A stretch of DNA of 29,555 nt from CAKUIA01 sp034180465 (lineage in GTDB: Bacteria; Verrucomicrobiota; Verrucomicrobiia; Opitutales; Intestinicryptomonadaceae). Below, one piece after another: positions 14,884 to 23,584 of this stretch (positions are counted from its first letter, which is position 1; the number at the start of each line of letters is the position of its first letter). Both the position numbers and the translations under genes were made by a program. Under the pieces are notes generated by a model, which was given only the letters and a program-made list of their open reading frames with translations, was not told the DNA's origin and did no database searches. Location of the stretch: contig JAXFOH010000053.1 in assembly GCA_034180465.1 (NCBI GenBank), positions 1 through 29,555 on the forward strand, read 5' to 3'.

Positions 14884-15830
14884 AGTTTTTCGTTGTATAT
14901 TAGATTTGTAATTTCTTCAAATGTTTCGCACTTTAGCAAATTTATTCTTATTTGCTTGAATCCGCGCGCGCCCTTTAAAAACTTAACTATTTGCGCTTTT
15001 AGGTGCGTTAGTTTCGACTTTGTTATCTCAAAAGAATCTAGCTCGCATTGCTTGAGGTAGTCTTTTGCAAGTAGCAGTGCCGCCTTTTCGGGAGGGGGGC
15101 AAAATTCGGCATTGTTCATTTTTGCCTTTACCTTTTCAAAAACCCACGGGTCTATAAGGGCGGCTCTGCCAATCATAAAGCCATGGCATTTAGAATGTTG
15201 CAAAAATTCTGCGCTAAGTTTTTCTACCGAGCCGTTGCCTATAAGCGGCACTTTGCAAATTTCGGCGCATTCTTCTATAATATCCCAGTCAGCGGGGCCC
15301 GTATATCCCTGTTTTGCGGTTCTGCCGTGAAGTGTTATCATTTTAGCTCCCGCCTTTACCAATTCAGGTATAACATCTTTGGCTATAATGTGTTGCGAGT
15401 CGAATCCCGTTCTCATTTTAGCGGTAAGAGGAGTTTTTTTTAGCGCACCAGAAACCGTTTTTATTATCTGCACCATTTTTTCGGGCGTCTTTAGTAAGGC
15501 GGCTCCTGCGTTTGCGCCAACCGCGTTTTGCGCGGGGCAGCCAAAATTTATGTCTATAAAAGCGGGGGCAAAATTCTCTTCTATATACAGCGCGCATTCG
15601 GCGATTTTTTCGGGCTGGCTGCCGAAAATTTGAATGCCGTTAATTCCCTCGTTTTCGGCCTGCCTTAGTCTTTCTAAAACGGGAATTGCCCCGCTTAAAA
15701 CCGCATTGCTGTGCACAAATTCGCTTATAGAAAAGTCTGCCCCCATAGACTTTAAAAGTCTGCGGTAGGCGGCATCGCTATAGCCCGCCATTGGGGCTAA
15801 AAACAGGCAATTCTTAAACAGGAAATCCAT
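14880..15830 (-). CDS. dusB: tRNA-dihydrouridine synthase (DusB-like)
   Basis: A 316-residue FMN-dependent TIM-barrel enzyme that reduces uridines to dihydrouridine in tRNA D-loops. Evidence: LAPMAGYSDAAYR at the N terminus; 'FIDINFGCPAQNAVGANAGAALL', containing the catalytic cysteine and the Dus signature; 'ITLHGRTAKQGYTGPADW', carrying the substrate/FMN histidine and RTA motif; and 'PLIGNGSV' plus 'GFMIGRAALIDPWVF' for FMN phosphate binding. The length fits the family. The DusB subgroup is inferred from overall resemblance rather than tested. It lies 3 bases after the CPBP protease gene and overlaps the TPR-like gene. Confidence 0.9.
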   Translation of the reverse strand: MDFLFKNCLFLAPMAGYSDAAYRRLLKSMGADFSISEFVHSNAVLSGAIPVLERLRQAENEGINGIQIFGSQPEKIAECALYIEENFAPAFIDINFGCPAQNAVGANAGAALLKTPEKMVQIIKTVSGALKKTPLTAKMRTGFDSQHIIAKDVIPELVKAGAKMITLHGRTAKQGYTGPADWDIIEECAEICKVPLIGNGSVEKLSAEFLQHSKCHGFMIGRAALIDPWVFEKVKAKMNNAEFCPPPEKAALLLAKDYLKQCELDSFEITKSKLTHLKAQIVKFLKGARGFKQIRINLLKCETFEEITNLIYNEKL

Positions 15831-15833
15831 CGG

Positions 15834-16505
15834 CTAAAATTCCACATAGCCGCAAAGCAGTTTTATTATAAATACCCCTATGTTGTAGCTTAGGTGCGCT
15901 ACAATTGACGGCAAAAGAGAATGCGATTTGTTTAACTTGTTAAATCGCATAAAGTAAAAGAAAAGCGAGTTTATAAATATAAACGAGGTAGAAAACAACG
16001 CTTTGCCTGTAAAGTTGAGCGAAAAGTTTGCAAGCGAAACTGAGGGCGCATTTTCGGGTATGCTATAGTCCCACAAAAATGGGTGTATTAAGGCGAATAA
16101 AAACGAGAATGCAAAAATTGAGGCGCATAGGGCAAGCTTGCCTTTGTTTTGAACAACCAAGTATCCCCTAAAAACAAGCTCCTCTATAAAGGCTGCCGAC
16201 ACCCACGAAAATATTGCAAAAGCCCCCACTTTATTTTGCTGGTCGGCAAAACCTAATTTGCTTTCCAAAAGGGTTTGGGCAAAAAGCAGCGCAATTGCCC
16301 CTGTAGCGGCCAAGCACAATGCTGCTTTTGGCACAAACGAAGCCCCCGCAAAAGAGCCCTTTCTTTGCGAGCCGTTTTTTTTGAAATGCTTTGCATCGTC
16401 AACCCACATTTTAAACAAATATAGGCAGGCGGCAAAAAACAAAATGGAATATACAGTATTGTCCTGCATGGGACAAATAACAGCATAAGATTTTCGAAAA
16501 TTCAA
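15834..16505 (-). CDS. CPBP-family intramembrane metalloprotease
   Basis: A 223-residue polytopic membrane protein. The CPBP (CAAX protease / bacteriocin-processing) motifs are EELVFR at 108-113 and FALIHP with His141; together they form the intramembrane zinc site typical of the family. Hydrophobic segments lie around residues 16-31, 60-78, 95-107, 124-140 and later. Bacterial members have mixed roles, including maturation or immunity of small peptides; none is suggested by the neighbours. The start could also be the internal Met13. It is divergent from the polyprenyl synthase gene across a 46-base gap. Confidence 0.8.
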   Translation of the reverse strand: MNFRKSYAVICPMQDNTVYSILFFAACLYLFKMWVDDAKHFKKNGSQRKGSFAGASFVPKAALCLAATGAIALLFAQTLLESKLGFADQQNKVGAFAIFSWVSAAFIEELVFRGYLVVQNKGKLALCASIFAFSFLFALIHPFLWDYSIPENAPSVSLANFSLNFTGKALFSTSFIFINSLFFYFMRFNKLNKSHSLLPSIVAHLSYNIGVFIIKLLCGYVEF

Positions 16506-16551
16506 TTTTTTAATTGCAAGAAATGCGCATATGTTAAAGTATTGAATCTAT

Positions 16552-17514
16552 ATGGAAGTTGCAGCAGACGCTTTAAAAAGTTTTACCGCGACAATGTCTA
16601 AACAGTTGTCGGCATATAGGCGTACTTTGGCTTTGCAGGCAACGGCTTTCGACAGGAAGCTTAAAAAATACGCGGGCGATTCCATTTCAACAAAGGGCAA
16701 ATCTATTAGGCCAATGCTTGTTTTTGCGTCGTCGTGGGGTGCCAGCCCATCTAAAACGGTTTTAAACAGGGCATGCGCAGTAGAGCTTATACACTTGGCA
16801 AGCCTTATACACGATGACATTATCGACAACGCGATGCTTAGGCGCAGCGAGCCTACAATGTTTAAAAAATACGGGGTAAAATTGTCGCTTTTGTTGGGCG
16901 ATGCAATTTTTGCCCACGCAATGTCTATTATGTCAAACGATACCGCCGAAGTGCAAAAGAAGGGCGTTTTGGCGGTAAAAACTCTTTGCGAGGGCGAAAT
17001 AATACAAAGCATTTTCGATGCCGACAAAAAAACTTCGTTCGACGACTACTACGATATTATCGACAAAAAAACGGCGGTATTGTTTAAGCTTGCCTGCTAC
17101 TTTGGCGGGATTGCCGGCAACGACAAAAAATGGGCGTTGTGCGCAGAAAAGGCGGGGCACGAAATGGGCATGGCATACCAGATTTTCGACGATATTTGCG
17201 ATTGGATTGCAACCGAAAGCAACGGCGGCAAAACTACGGGAACCGATTTGCTTTCGGGCAAGCGTACTTTGCCTATTTTGCTGCTGGAAAAATGCGCTTT
17301 GCAAAAAGACAAGAAACTACTTTCCTCCTACATAAAAGATTGCGATTCGGATTCGGTGAAATCGCTTTTTTGCAACTACAATATTTTAGAGCAGTGCCGA
17401 CGGCAGTTCGACGCAAAGCTTGCCGCGGCAAAAAAGGCTGTTTTAAAGTTCGATACCCCCGCAGCCGAAAAAATGGCGGAGTTTTGCGACGCGTTGTCGG
17501 GATTGCTGGTATAG
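16552..17514 (+). CDS. Polyprenyl (all-trans) diphosphate synthase
   Basis: A 320-residue isoprenoid chain-elongating enzyme of the polyprenyl synthetase family. It shows GKSIRPML (49-56) for isopentenyl diphosphate, the first Asp-rich motif HDDIID with DDIID at 88-92, and the second motif QIFDDICD with DDICD at 213-217, both binding magnesium and the allylic diphosphate. Product length (geranylgeranyl, hepta- or octaprenyl) cannot be read safely. It supplies prenyl chains for quinones or other lipids. hemA starts 1 base after the stop codon, implying one operon. Confidence 0.9.
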   Translation: MEVAADALKSFTATMSKQLSAYRRTLALQATAFDRKLKKYAGDSISTKGKSIRPMLVFASSWGASPSKTVLNRACAVELIHLASLIHDDIIDNAMLRRSEPTMFKKYGVKLSLLLGDAIFAHAMSIMSNDTAEVQKKGVLAVKTLCEGEIIQSIFDADKKTSFDDYYDIIDKKTAVLFKLACYFGGIAGNDKKWALCAEKAGHEMGMAYQIFDDICDWIATESNGGKTTGTDLLSGKRTLPILLLEKCALQKDKKLLSSYIKDCDSDSVKSLFCNYNILEQCRRQFDAKLAAAKKAVLKFDTPAAEKMAEFCDALSGLLV

Positions 17515-17515
17515 T

Positions 17516-18541
17516 ATGAAGAATTTCGGTGCAATAGGCGTTTCCCACAAAACTGCGCCGAACGAAATATTGGCGCAGTTTTCGCTTAAGGGCGAAAGGC
17601 TTTTGTTTGCCGACAAAGCTTTCGAAAAAGCGGATATTTGCGAATTTGCGATAGTTTCTACCTGCAACAGGGTTGAATTTTACTTTGCCGATGCTTCCCA
17701 AGAAATATTCGAGAAGGCTTGGAGTGCCATAGCCGAAATCTATGCTGAAAATATCGAAATATTCAGGGAGCATTCTAAAGAATATTTTAAACAAAGCGCG
17801 GTAATGCACATCTTTGAAGTTTCGTGCGGCATAGATTCGGAATTGACCGGAGAAACCGAAATTTTAGGTCAGATAAAATCGGCATATTCAGTTTACCATA
17901 AAAAGGGGCATTGCAAACTTGTGTTAAATAAAGTGTTCCAAAACGCCATACATGTCGGCAAATGGATTCGCGCAAACACGCAAATTGGGGCGGGCAAAAT
18001 CACAATAGGCGCGGTTGCAGCCGAGCTTGCAGCCAGAATTTTCGACGATGTAAAAAAGGCCGACATTCTGCTTTTGGGTTCCGGACAAGTAGGGCAGGAC
18101 GTAGCTCAATCCATATCCGTAAGGGGCAGCGGCATTTTGGCGGTTGCAAGCCGCTCTTTTGAAAACGCGCTTAAAGTTTGCGTAAACTCGGGCTCGTTTG
18201 CCTTGCCGCTCGAAAACGCTTTGCAGGACTTGTCTAGGTGGGACATAATAATTTGCGCAATGGCACTTGAAAGCCCCATACTGCTTGCCGGCAATCTAAA
18301 AAAGGCAATTCAAAACAGAAAAAAACCGCTGTTTATAATCGACTTGGGAATGCCCAAAAATGCGGAGGCTTTGTGCGCTAAAATAGACGGCGTATATTTG
18401 TACGATTTAAGCGACCTTTCGAGACTTTCTAACGAAAACAGAATGTATCTTGAAGGCGAAATTGCCGAAGCGAAAATAGAATTGCAGTCGCGCAGCGAAA
18501 GCCTATGCCGACGGTTGTTCGGCTATCCCGAAAATTTCTGA
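17516..18541 (+). CDS. hemA: Glutamyl-tRNA reductase, short form
   Basis: The enzyme reduces glutamyl-tRNA to glutamate-1-semialdehyde, the first step of tetrapyrrole synthesis. GVSHKTAP (8-15), the catalytic Cys50 in STCNR, GETEILGQIKSAY, and an NADPH Rossmann segment 'ILLLGSGQVG' are present. At 341 residues it is about 80 shorter than usual (about 420): the long C-terminal dimerisation helices stop soon after 'SNENRMYLEGEIAEAKIEL'. The frame ends at a clean TGA with no sign of a frameshift. Short forms are known, to my knowledge, in Chlamydiae. The last 39 bases overlap the convergent YgjP-like gene. No other heme gene is in the window. Confidence 0.92.
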   Translation: MKNFGAIGVSHKTAPNEILAQFSLKGERLLFADKAFEKADICEFAIVSTCNRVEFYFADASQEIFEKAWSAIAEIYAENIEIFREHSKEYFKQSAVMHIFEVSCGIDSELTGETEILGQIKSAYSVYHKKGHCKLVLNKVFQNAIHVGKWIRANTQIGAGKITIGAVAAELAARIFDDVKKADILLLGSGQVGQDVAQSISVRGSGILAVASRSFENALKVCVNSGSFALPLENALQDLSRWDIIICAMALESPILLAGNLKKAIQNRKKPLFIIDLGMPKNAEALCAKIDGVYLYDLSDLSRLSNENRMYLEGEIAEAKIELQSRSESLCRRLFGYPENF

Positions 18542-19249
18542 GCCGAATTTTGTAAGAGTTTTGTCTAGCCTTTTTGCGTTTGGGCAAAACGAATTTAAAT
18601 ACATCCAAAACGAAACCGAGTGGTCCATAAATTTTTCGTGGGCAAGCTCGTGGCAAATTACATAGTTTTGCAATTCTTTGCTCAAAAGCGCAACTCGCCA
18701 GTTGAACGAAAGCGTGCCGCTAGACGACCGTGAAGCCCATCGGCTTTTTTGCGAGCGCATTTCTATGCGCTTAAAGGGAATATTTAAAGATTTTGCCTTT
18801 TCTTCTGCCGCATATTGCACAGCCTTTTTTGCAAAATCCACAAAAAGCCTTTCAAGCGCAAAGTCGCTTTGATACACAAACAAAATTTCGCCAGCCGCCA
18901 AATTTTCTATTGACGTGCTTAGCGTTTCGCTTTTTTCGGTTTTTAAGATACAGGATTTTCCGAAGGCAAAAATGCAGTTTTGCCTTTTTAGATATTGCGC
19001 CAAGCTTTGTGGCGGCTTGCACTGCGCAAGTTTTTGCGCTATCCAATTTGCGTTTTCCAAAAAGAATTCATGCGCTTTTGCAAGCGAAACGTAGCTTGGC
19101 TTTGTAATAAAAACTTCGCCGTTTTTAGAAACCGAAATTTTTATGTGCGCGCTATGCGCCGAATTTTTTACCGTTGCCGAAATTTTTACAGGGACATTTT
19201 CAAGCAAAACTTCGGTCGAAAAATTTTTTGTGCTACTGCTTTGGGGCAT
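18503..19249 (-). CDS. YgjP-like (DUF45) zinc metallopeptidase-fold protein
   Basis: A 248-residue protein. The C-terminal half carries the zinc motif CHELAH (His200 and His204) followed by H210 in 'MDHSVSFW', which is typical of the YgjP/DUF45 (M48-related, SprT-like) family. Upstream, 'IEMRSQKSRWASRSSSGTLSFNWR' is the family's other conserved block. Some homologues have been reported as nucleotide pyrophosphatases, but the function is unsettled. The gene starts inside the 3' end of mazG (17-base overlap, same strand) and ends within the convergent hemA gene. Pairing with mazG hints at a shared housekeeping theme. Confidence 0.88.
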   Translation of the reverse strand: MPQSSSTKNFSTEVLLENVPVKISATVKNSAHSAHIKISVSKNGEVFITKPSYVSLAKAHEFFLENANWIAQKLAQCKPPQSLAQYLKRQNCIFAFGKSCILKTEKSETLSTSIENLAAGEILFVYQSDFALERLFVDFAKKAVQYAAEEKAKSLNIPFKRIEMRSQKSRWASRSSSGTLSFNWRVALLSKELQNYVICHELAHEKFMDHSVSFWMYLNSFCPNAKRLDKTLTKFGSEIFGIAEQPSA

Positions 19250-19835
19250 TGTTCCTTAAAAGCGAAATGTAGTCTCGCAGGGCTCCCTCGGGCTCTGCCG
19301 AATTTTTTACGGCGTCAAGCACTGCATCGTAAATCTTTTTGCCCGCAATTTGCGAGGCGGTTTCAGGCGTTGCCGAAAGCTCAGGCAAATTTTTTGCAAC
19401 CTCCCTTGCCATTCTAATGGCGGAAATGTCGGGTTTAATTTTGTCGAAGGGGCTTTGTTTGCGAAGGGGCTTTTCTTCTTTTTTTACCTTGTCCCAAATC
19501 TTTAGCACATCGTTTTCGTTTTCGGCGTGTTCGCTTCCGAAAACGTGCGGGTGCCTGCGCACAAGCTTTTCGGCAAGCTCGCTGGCCACATCGTTAAAAT
19601 TAAAAAGCTTTTGCTCTTCGGCAATTTCGCAGTGCAAAAGAATATGCATTAAAATATCGCCCAGTTCTTCGCGCATATTCGGGTAGTCTTTTTTGTCTAT
19701 GGCGTCGAGCAGCTCGGCGCATTCCTCTACAAGGTGTCCCCTTACCGATTCGTGGGTTTGTTTCCTGTCCCACGGGCAGCCGTCGGGTGCGCGCAGTTTC
19801 TTTATTATCTCAACAAGCTTGTCTACCGATTCCAT
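19233..19835 (-). CDS. mazG: Nucleoside triphosphate pyrophosphohydrolase MazG
   Basis: A 200-residue MazG-type NTP pyrophosphatase, which turns (d)NTPs into monophosphates and cleans the nucleotide pool. The family start 'LVEIIKKLRAPDGCPWDRKQTHES' and the metal motif E38-x2-E41 ... E57-x2-D60 (in EECAELLDAI and REELGD) are clear, followed by VRRHPHVFG (93-100). Classic MazG is about 260 residues with two similar domains; this one has a shortened second half with 'ARNLPEL'-like and 'IAGKKIYDAV' elements. ATG 19835 is chosen because homology begins there; a longer frame to 20009 would run into ksgA. It diverges from ksgA across 100 bases. Confidence 0.92.
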   Translation of the reverse strand: MESVDKLVEIIKKLRAPDGCPWDRKQTHESVRGHLVEECAELLDAIDKKDYPNMREELGDILMHILLHCEIAEEQKLFNFNDVASELAEKLVRRHPHVFGSEHAENENDVLKIWDKVKKEEKPLRKQSPFDKIKPDISAIRMAREVAKNLPELSATPETASQIAGKKIYDAVLDAVKNSAEPEGALRDYISLLRNNAPKQ

Positions 19836-19935
19836 CTTTTTATTAAAATTTTTAGCACAATATAAAACGGGCAATGGCGTTTTTAAAGCAAAAATTAAAT
19901 TGCTTTTACACGGCATATTCTTTGAATTTTTGCAG

Positions 19936-20760
19936 ATGGATTTTTTCGGACAGTTGAGCCCCTCGAAAACCACGGCCTTGTTGGGGCGACTAGGCCATGT
20001 TCCCGACAAGCGTTTGGGTCAAAATTTTTTAATAGACGCAAACATTGTGCGCAAATCGCTGGATTTTGCCGAAATTAAAGAGGGCGACATTGTTGTTGAA
20101 GTGGGTCCGGGGCTAGGGACCCTTACTGGGGCTTTGCTTGAAAGGGGGGCCTTTGTGTATGCCGTAGAGCTGGACAAAAAGCTTTTTGCCCACTTAAAAG
20201 AAATTTTTGCCGCAGAAAAGAATGTTGATTTGCTTAATGCCGATGCGCTTGAAAAGCCTTTCGGCAATCTGCCAGAAAACGAAAATAATTTTAAAATTGC
20301 CGCAAATTTGCCCTACGCGATAAGTACGCCGTGGATGGATTTTGCCGTGCAGCGCGCGCCGCAAAGAATGTCGCTTATGCTGCAAAAAGAGGCTGCAAGC
20401 CGCTTTTCGGCAAAGGGCAAAAGCGCGGATTTTTGCCCAATAAGCATTCTGGTAAATTCCGCCTACAATGTAGACAATGTTTACAAAGTTTCGGCAAGCT
20501 GTTTTTACCCGCGCCCGAATGTAGACAGCGCGCTTCTTTCGCTAAAGATAAAAGATAACCCGTTCTTCTTTAAAAAACAAACAAAAGGGTGCATAAGGCG
20601 CATATTTTCGCAAAGACGCAAGCAAATAGGCTCCATTGTAAAGGGAATGGGCAATTCCTATGTTGGAGTTGAAGATTGGCTTGCCCTTGTCGGAGATACA
20701 AAGCTGCGCCCCGAGGTTATACCGCTAGAGCTTTGGCAAAAACTGGATTCGTATTTATGA
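19936..20760 (+). CDS. ksgA: 16S rRNA (adenine1518/1519-N6)-dimethyltransferase RsmA/KsgA
   Basis: A 274-residue methyltransferase that dimethylates two adenines in the 3' helix of 16S rRNA during small-subunit maturation. KRLGQNFL (25-32), the SAM motif VEVGPGLGTLT (54-64), and the catalytic NLPYAIST loop (NLPY) are all visible, with 'RIFSQRRKQIGSIVKG' in the C-terminal domain. ATG 19936 is chosen because family homology starts within a few residues; an open frame upstream to 19693 is antisense to mazG. The stop codon overlaps the next start (ATGA). Confidence 0.95.
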   Translation: MDFFGQLSPSKTTALLGRLGHVPDKRLGQNFLIDANIVRKSLDFAEIKEGDIVVEVGPGLGTLTGALLERGAFVYAVELDKKLFAHLKEIFAAEKNVDLLNADALEKPFGNLPENENNFKIAANLPYAISTPWMDFAVQRAPQRMSLMLQKEAASRFSAKGKSADFCPISILVNSAYNVDNVYKVSASCFYPRPNVDSALLSLKIKDNPFFFKKQTKGCIRRIFSQRRKQIGSIVKGMGNSYVGVEDWLALVGDTKLRPEVIPLELWQKLDSYL

Positions 20761-21539
20761 GTTTTTTTGTTTTAGCCTTGGCGGTATGTTTTGCGGCATA
20801 CGTAGCGTTGTTTTGCATCGCGTATTTTTTCGGCGAAAAAATCGCGTATCCCGCCCCGCAAAGCTTTTATAAAAAAGGCGACATAAAAGAGCTGTTTTTT
20901 ATAGAAGGCAAAATTGCAGCGTTATATTTGCCAGGCTGCAATGCAAAATATACATTGCTATACAGCCACGGCAACGGCGAAGACATTGGCGAAATATATC
21001 CTTTGCTTAAAAAATATGCAGAAAACGGTTTTAACGTTTTAGCCTACGACTATTCGGGCTACGGGCTAAGCTCTGGCAAGCCCTCCGAAAAGGCGGTATA
21101 TTCGAACGCAGACGCCGTATACGAATACGCAGAAAAAACTTTAAAAATAAGCCCCAAAAATATTGTTTTGGCGGGCTTTTCGATGGGTAGTGCGCCAACT
21201 TCGTATTTGGCAAAAAAGCACTCGAAAGACGTTGCGGGCGTCATAATTATGGGCGGTTTTGCTTCGGGCATAAGAACGGTTTTGCCCTTTAATATTTTGC
21301 CGTTCGACCTGCTTGAGAATATTAAAAAAGTGCCATATATAGACAAAAACTGCAAAGTGCTTTTCATTCATGGCACAAAAGACCGCATTGTTCCCTACCG
21401 CAACGGGCTTTTAATGTTTAAAAAGTCGGGCGGGCAAAAGCGTTTTGTACGCATAAAAGGAGCCGCCCACCTAAATTTATTCGACTTTGACAGTTCGCTG
21501 TTTTGGAGTACCATAAACGGCTTTAAAAATTCTCTATGA
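20757..21539 (+). CDS. Membrane-anchored alpha/beta hydrolase (Bem46/ABHD-like)
   Basis: A 260-residue protein with an N-terminal hydrophobic segment (residues 3-24), probably an anchor. The hydrolase domain has HGNGEDIG (71-78, oxyanion region), the nucleophile elbow GFSMGS with Ser142, Asp209 in HGTKDRIVP, and His238 in KGAAHLNL. It resembles Bem46/ABHD17-type esterases; the substrate is unknown. ATG 20757 overlaps the ksgA stop; a longer frame from 20676 would overlap ksgA by 85 bases and is unlikely. Its own stop overlaps the DJ-1-like start by 4 bases, so ksgA, this gene and the next are coupled. Confidence 0.85.
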   Translation: MSFFVLALAVCFAAYVALFCIAYFFGEKIAYPAPQSFYKKGDIKELFFIEGKIAALYLPGCNAKYTLLYSHGNGEDIGEIYPLLKKYAENGFNVLAYDYSGYGLSSGKPSEKAVYSNADAVYEYAEKTLKISPKNIVLAGFSMGSAPTSYLAKKHSKDVAGVIIMGGFASGIRTVLPFNILPFDLLENIKKVPYIDKNCKVLFIHGTKDRIVPYRNGLLMFKKSGGQKRFVRIKGAAHLNLFDFDSSLFWSTINGFKNSL

Positions 21540-22093
21540 AAAAAAAGGTATTACAGATAATTTTTCCCGACTTCGAGGAAATTGAAGCGTTAACCCCCGT
21601 AGACGTTTTAAGAAGGGCGGGGCTTGTTGTAGATTTGGCTGCCTTAGGCTCTTCGCGCGAAGTTGTAGGGCGAAGCAAAATTAAAGTTTTTGCCGATACT
21701 TTGCTTGCCGATGTAGACATAAGCGAATATTGCGCGGTTATAGTTAGCGGAGGCAGCGGCGTATATAAAGTGTTAGGCAACGCCCTTTTGCTTGGGGCGG
21801 TAAAGCTTGCAAATTCTATGAACATTCTTGTGTGCGCCATATGCGCGGGGCCTTTAATCTTAAAACATGCGGGCGTTTTAGAAGGCAAAAAATGCACGGG
21901 CTATCCGGACACAGCCGAAAAGCTGGGCAAGCTATATTCGGCCGAAAGCGCCTGCGTATTCGACCAAAACATTTTAACATCTAAAGGAATGGGAACGGCT
22001 ACCGATTTTGCCCTAAAGGTTGTAGAGCTTTTGCTAGGGCCTGAAAAAAGTTCGCAAATTGCAGAAAGCATTTGCTATAAAACAAAGCAGTAA
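21536..22093 (+). CDS. DJ-1 / PfpI-family protein
   Basis: A 185-residue class I glutamine-amidotransferase-like protein of the DJ-1 (YajL/ThiJ) type. Glu15 in DFEEIEA and the reactive Cys103 in CAICAGP form the DJ-1 catalytic pair; GGSG (72-75) is also typical. The length matches DJ-1 and YajL. Family members act as oxidative or carbonyl-stress proteins, with debated glyoxalase or deglycase activity. It is coupled by a 4-base overlap to the upstream hydrolase gene and lies 2 bases from the membrane-protein gene. Confidence 0.9.
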   Translation: MKKKVLQIIFPDFEEIEALTPVDVLRRAGLVVDLAALGSSREVVGRSKIKVFADTLLADVDISEYCAVIVSGGSGVYKVLGNALLLGAVKLANSMNILVCAICAGPLILKHAGVLEGKKCTGYPDTAEKLGKLYSAESACVFDQNILTSKGMGTATDFALKVVELLLGPEKSSQIAESICYKTKQ

Positions 22094-22095
22094 AA

Positions 22096-23535
22096 ATGAG
22101 AGACGAAGACGTACTTATTACCGATTTTAGATATTTAAGCGAAATTCTGCTTTTGGCGAATGTTTCGGTATGCTTTTTTTTGGCGTGCGCATTGTACGCC
22201 GTAAACTACGCTCTTGCAATGGGGGTGGTTCAAATTTCGGGTGCGTTTGCCGTTGTAAACATATTCTACTATAGAATGTCGTGGAGCGATGCCGAAGTGG
22301 GAACTAGAACAAAGTTTTTGTGTTCGTTGTTGCCGTATATTGCGCTGCTTGGAATTGCTGTCATTGCGGCATTTTCTGGCATAGTTGCGCCAAGCGACAA
22401 TTCTTTGACTCCCGAATTTTACACTATAGACCTTAACAACACCAGATTGATTGTAAGCGCGGCAATTTCTCCTTTAAAGGGGCTTTATAGCGAAATTACA
22501 ACCGCAGCCGCAGCTATATTGGCGTTGTCGCTATACTTTATAACCGATTCAAGGTACGTTCTTAAACGCATTTTGGCGGCGTGCCTTTTGCCCGTGGCGT
22601 TGCTTGCAATTTTGGGTTTTGCAATGGTGCTTTTCGACGGTCAAAACGCCGTTATAAACCTGGGTGTTATCGGCAAAAATTCATTTTCGGTTTTTGTTGA
22701 CAGCGCGCATTGGGCCGCATTTGCAATATTGTGGCTGGGCGTTGCTTTTATGGTAATGCTATACCAGGGGCAAAGGTTCGACTTGGGCGGCTTTGTGTTA
22801 TCTAAAAGGTTTTTGTTTTTGGCGGTTGCCGCGCTGCTTTACTCAAGCGTAATTTATGTGAATACCGCAGCCTACTGTATAATAGCTTCGCTGGTATTTG
22901 CGTGCGGAACGGCAATTTTGGCGGTAGACGCCTTCCCCGACAGAAAAACGCAGATAAAATATTGGCCGTACCCTAACGAAAGATTTGAAATAAGCCCGAA
23001 AATAAGGTGCATTTTGCCGTGCGTTGTATACGCTTTGCTGGCGGCAACGGGATTGTTTTTTGCGGCAAAATATGCGTTTGGTTCGACAGATTTTTACTAC
23101 TTTTTTAACCCGCAAAATAGCGAGGCAATTAGTGTTGCCGACAAAGACAACATTCTTGCCGATATTTACCCCATAATAAAAAGCAGGCAGTGGTTCGGCT
23201 GGGGGGTAATGTCGTTCCCATATTTATACGGGTTTTTTCAGGGGGCAGATATGGGGCAAACTTTGTGGGGAACAAGCGGCTCTAGCCTGCTAGACGCTAT
23301 GATAGAACGAGGCTATGTTGGCATTGCGCTTTGCTGCATTGTTCCGCTAATTTTTGCCGTTTGCTTTTTTGTTAAAAACAAGCTTTCGGCAAGCGTAATT
23401 CCAGTTTGCATTGGGCTTTTTGCTTTGGCAATAACGGCATTGTTTGCAAATTCGCTGCAGTCGCCACTGGTGTGTATTAGCTATATGCTGGTGTTGTTTG
23501 CCGTATTTTCGTGGGGCAAGGCAAAGATACGCTAA
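22096..23535 (+). CDS. Polytopic membrane protein, O-antigen-ligase / polymerase-like
   Basis: A 479-residue inner-membrane protein with about ten hydrophobic segments and a larger extracytoplasmic loop before the final helices. The late segment 'IIKSRQWFGWGVMSFPYLYGF', followed by 'SLLDAMIERGYVGIALCCIVPLIF', has the layout of O-antigen ligase/Wzy-type proteins ('dnplfGvGpg.f ... e.GliG'). These act on undecaprenyl-linked glycans at the periplasmic face. The usual ligase histidine motif is not clear (a serine/glycine run is in its place), so function is tentative. No glycosyltransferases are nearby. It ends the ksgA-led run, with no clear terminator before the tRNA promoter. Confidence 0.55.
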   Translation: MRDEDVLITDFRYLSEILLLANVSVCFFLACALYAVNYALAMGVVQISGAFAVVNIFYYRMSWSDAEVGTRTKFLCSLLPYIALLGIAVIAAFSGIVAPSDNSLTPEFYTIDLNNTRLIVSAAISPLKGLYSEITTAAAAILALSLYFITDSRYVLKRILAACLLPVALLAILGFAMVLFDGQNAVINLGVIGKNSFSVFVDSAHWAAFAILWLGVAFMVMLYQGQRFDLGGFVLSKRFLFLAVAALLYSSVIYVNTAAYCIIASLVFACGTAILAVDAFPDRKTQIKYWPYPNERFEISPKIRCILPCVVYALLAATGLFFAAKYAFGSTDFYYFFNPQNSEAISVADKDNILADIYPIIKSRQWFGWGVMSFPYLYGFFQGADMGQTLWGTSGSSLLDAMIERGYVGIALCCIVPLIFAVCFFVKNKLSASVIPVCIGLFALAITALFANSLQSPLVCISYMLVLFAVFSWGKAKIR

Positions 23536-23542
23536 AAAAAGC

Positions 23543-23570
23543 TTGACCTATTTGTATGCTAGTCTAGATT
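23543..23570 (+). promoter_or_regulatory. Predicted promoter of tRNA-Gln
   Basis: TTGACC (23543-23548) and TAGATT (23565-23570) are separated by 16 bases, which would start transcription about 8 bases before the tRNA. It lies in the 49-base gap after the membrane-protein gene. Confidence 0.5.
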
Positions 23571-23584
23571 TAACGCCTTTAAAT

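Noticed and set aside
19693..19935. N-terminal extension of ksgA
   Set aside because: The open frame upstream is antisense to mazG and unrelated to KsgA; ATG 19936 fits the family.
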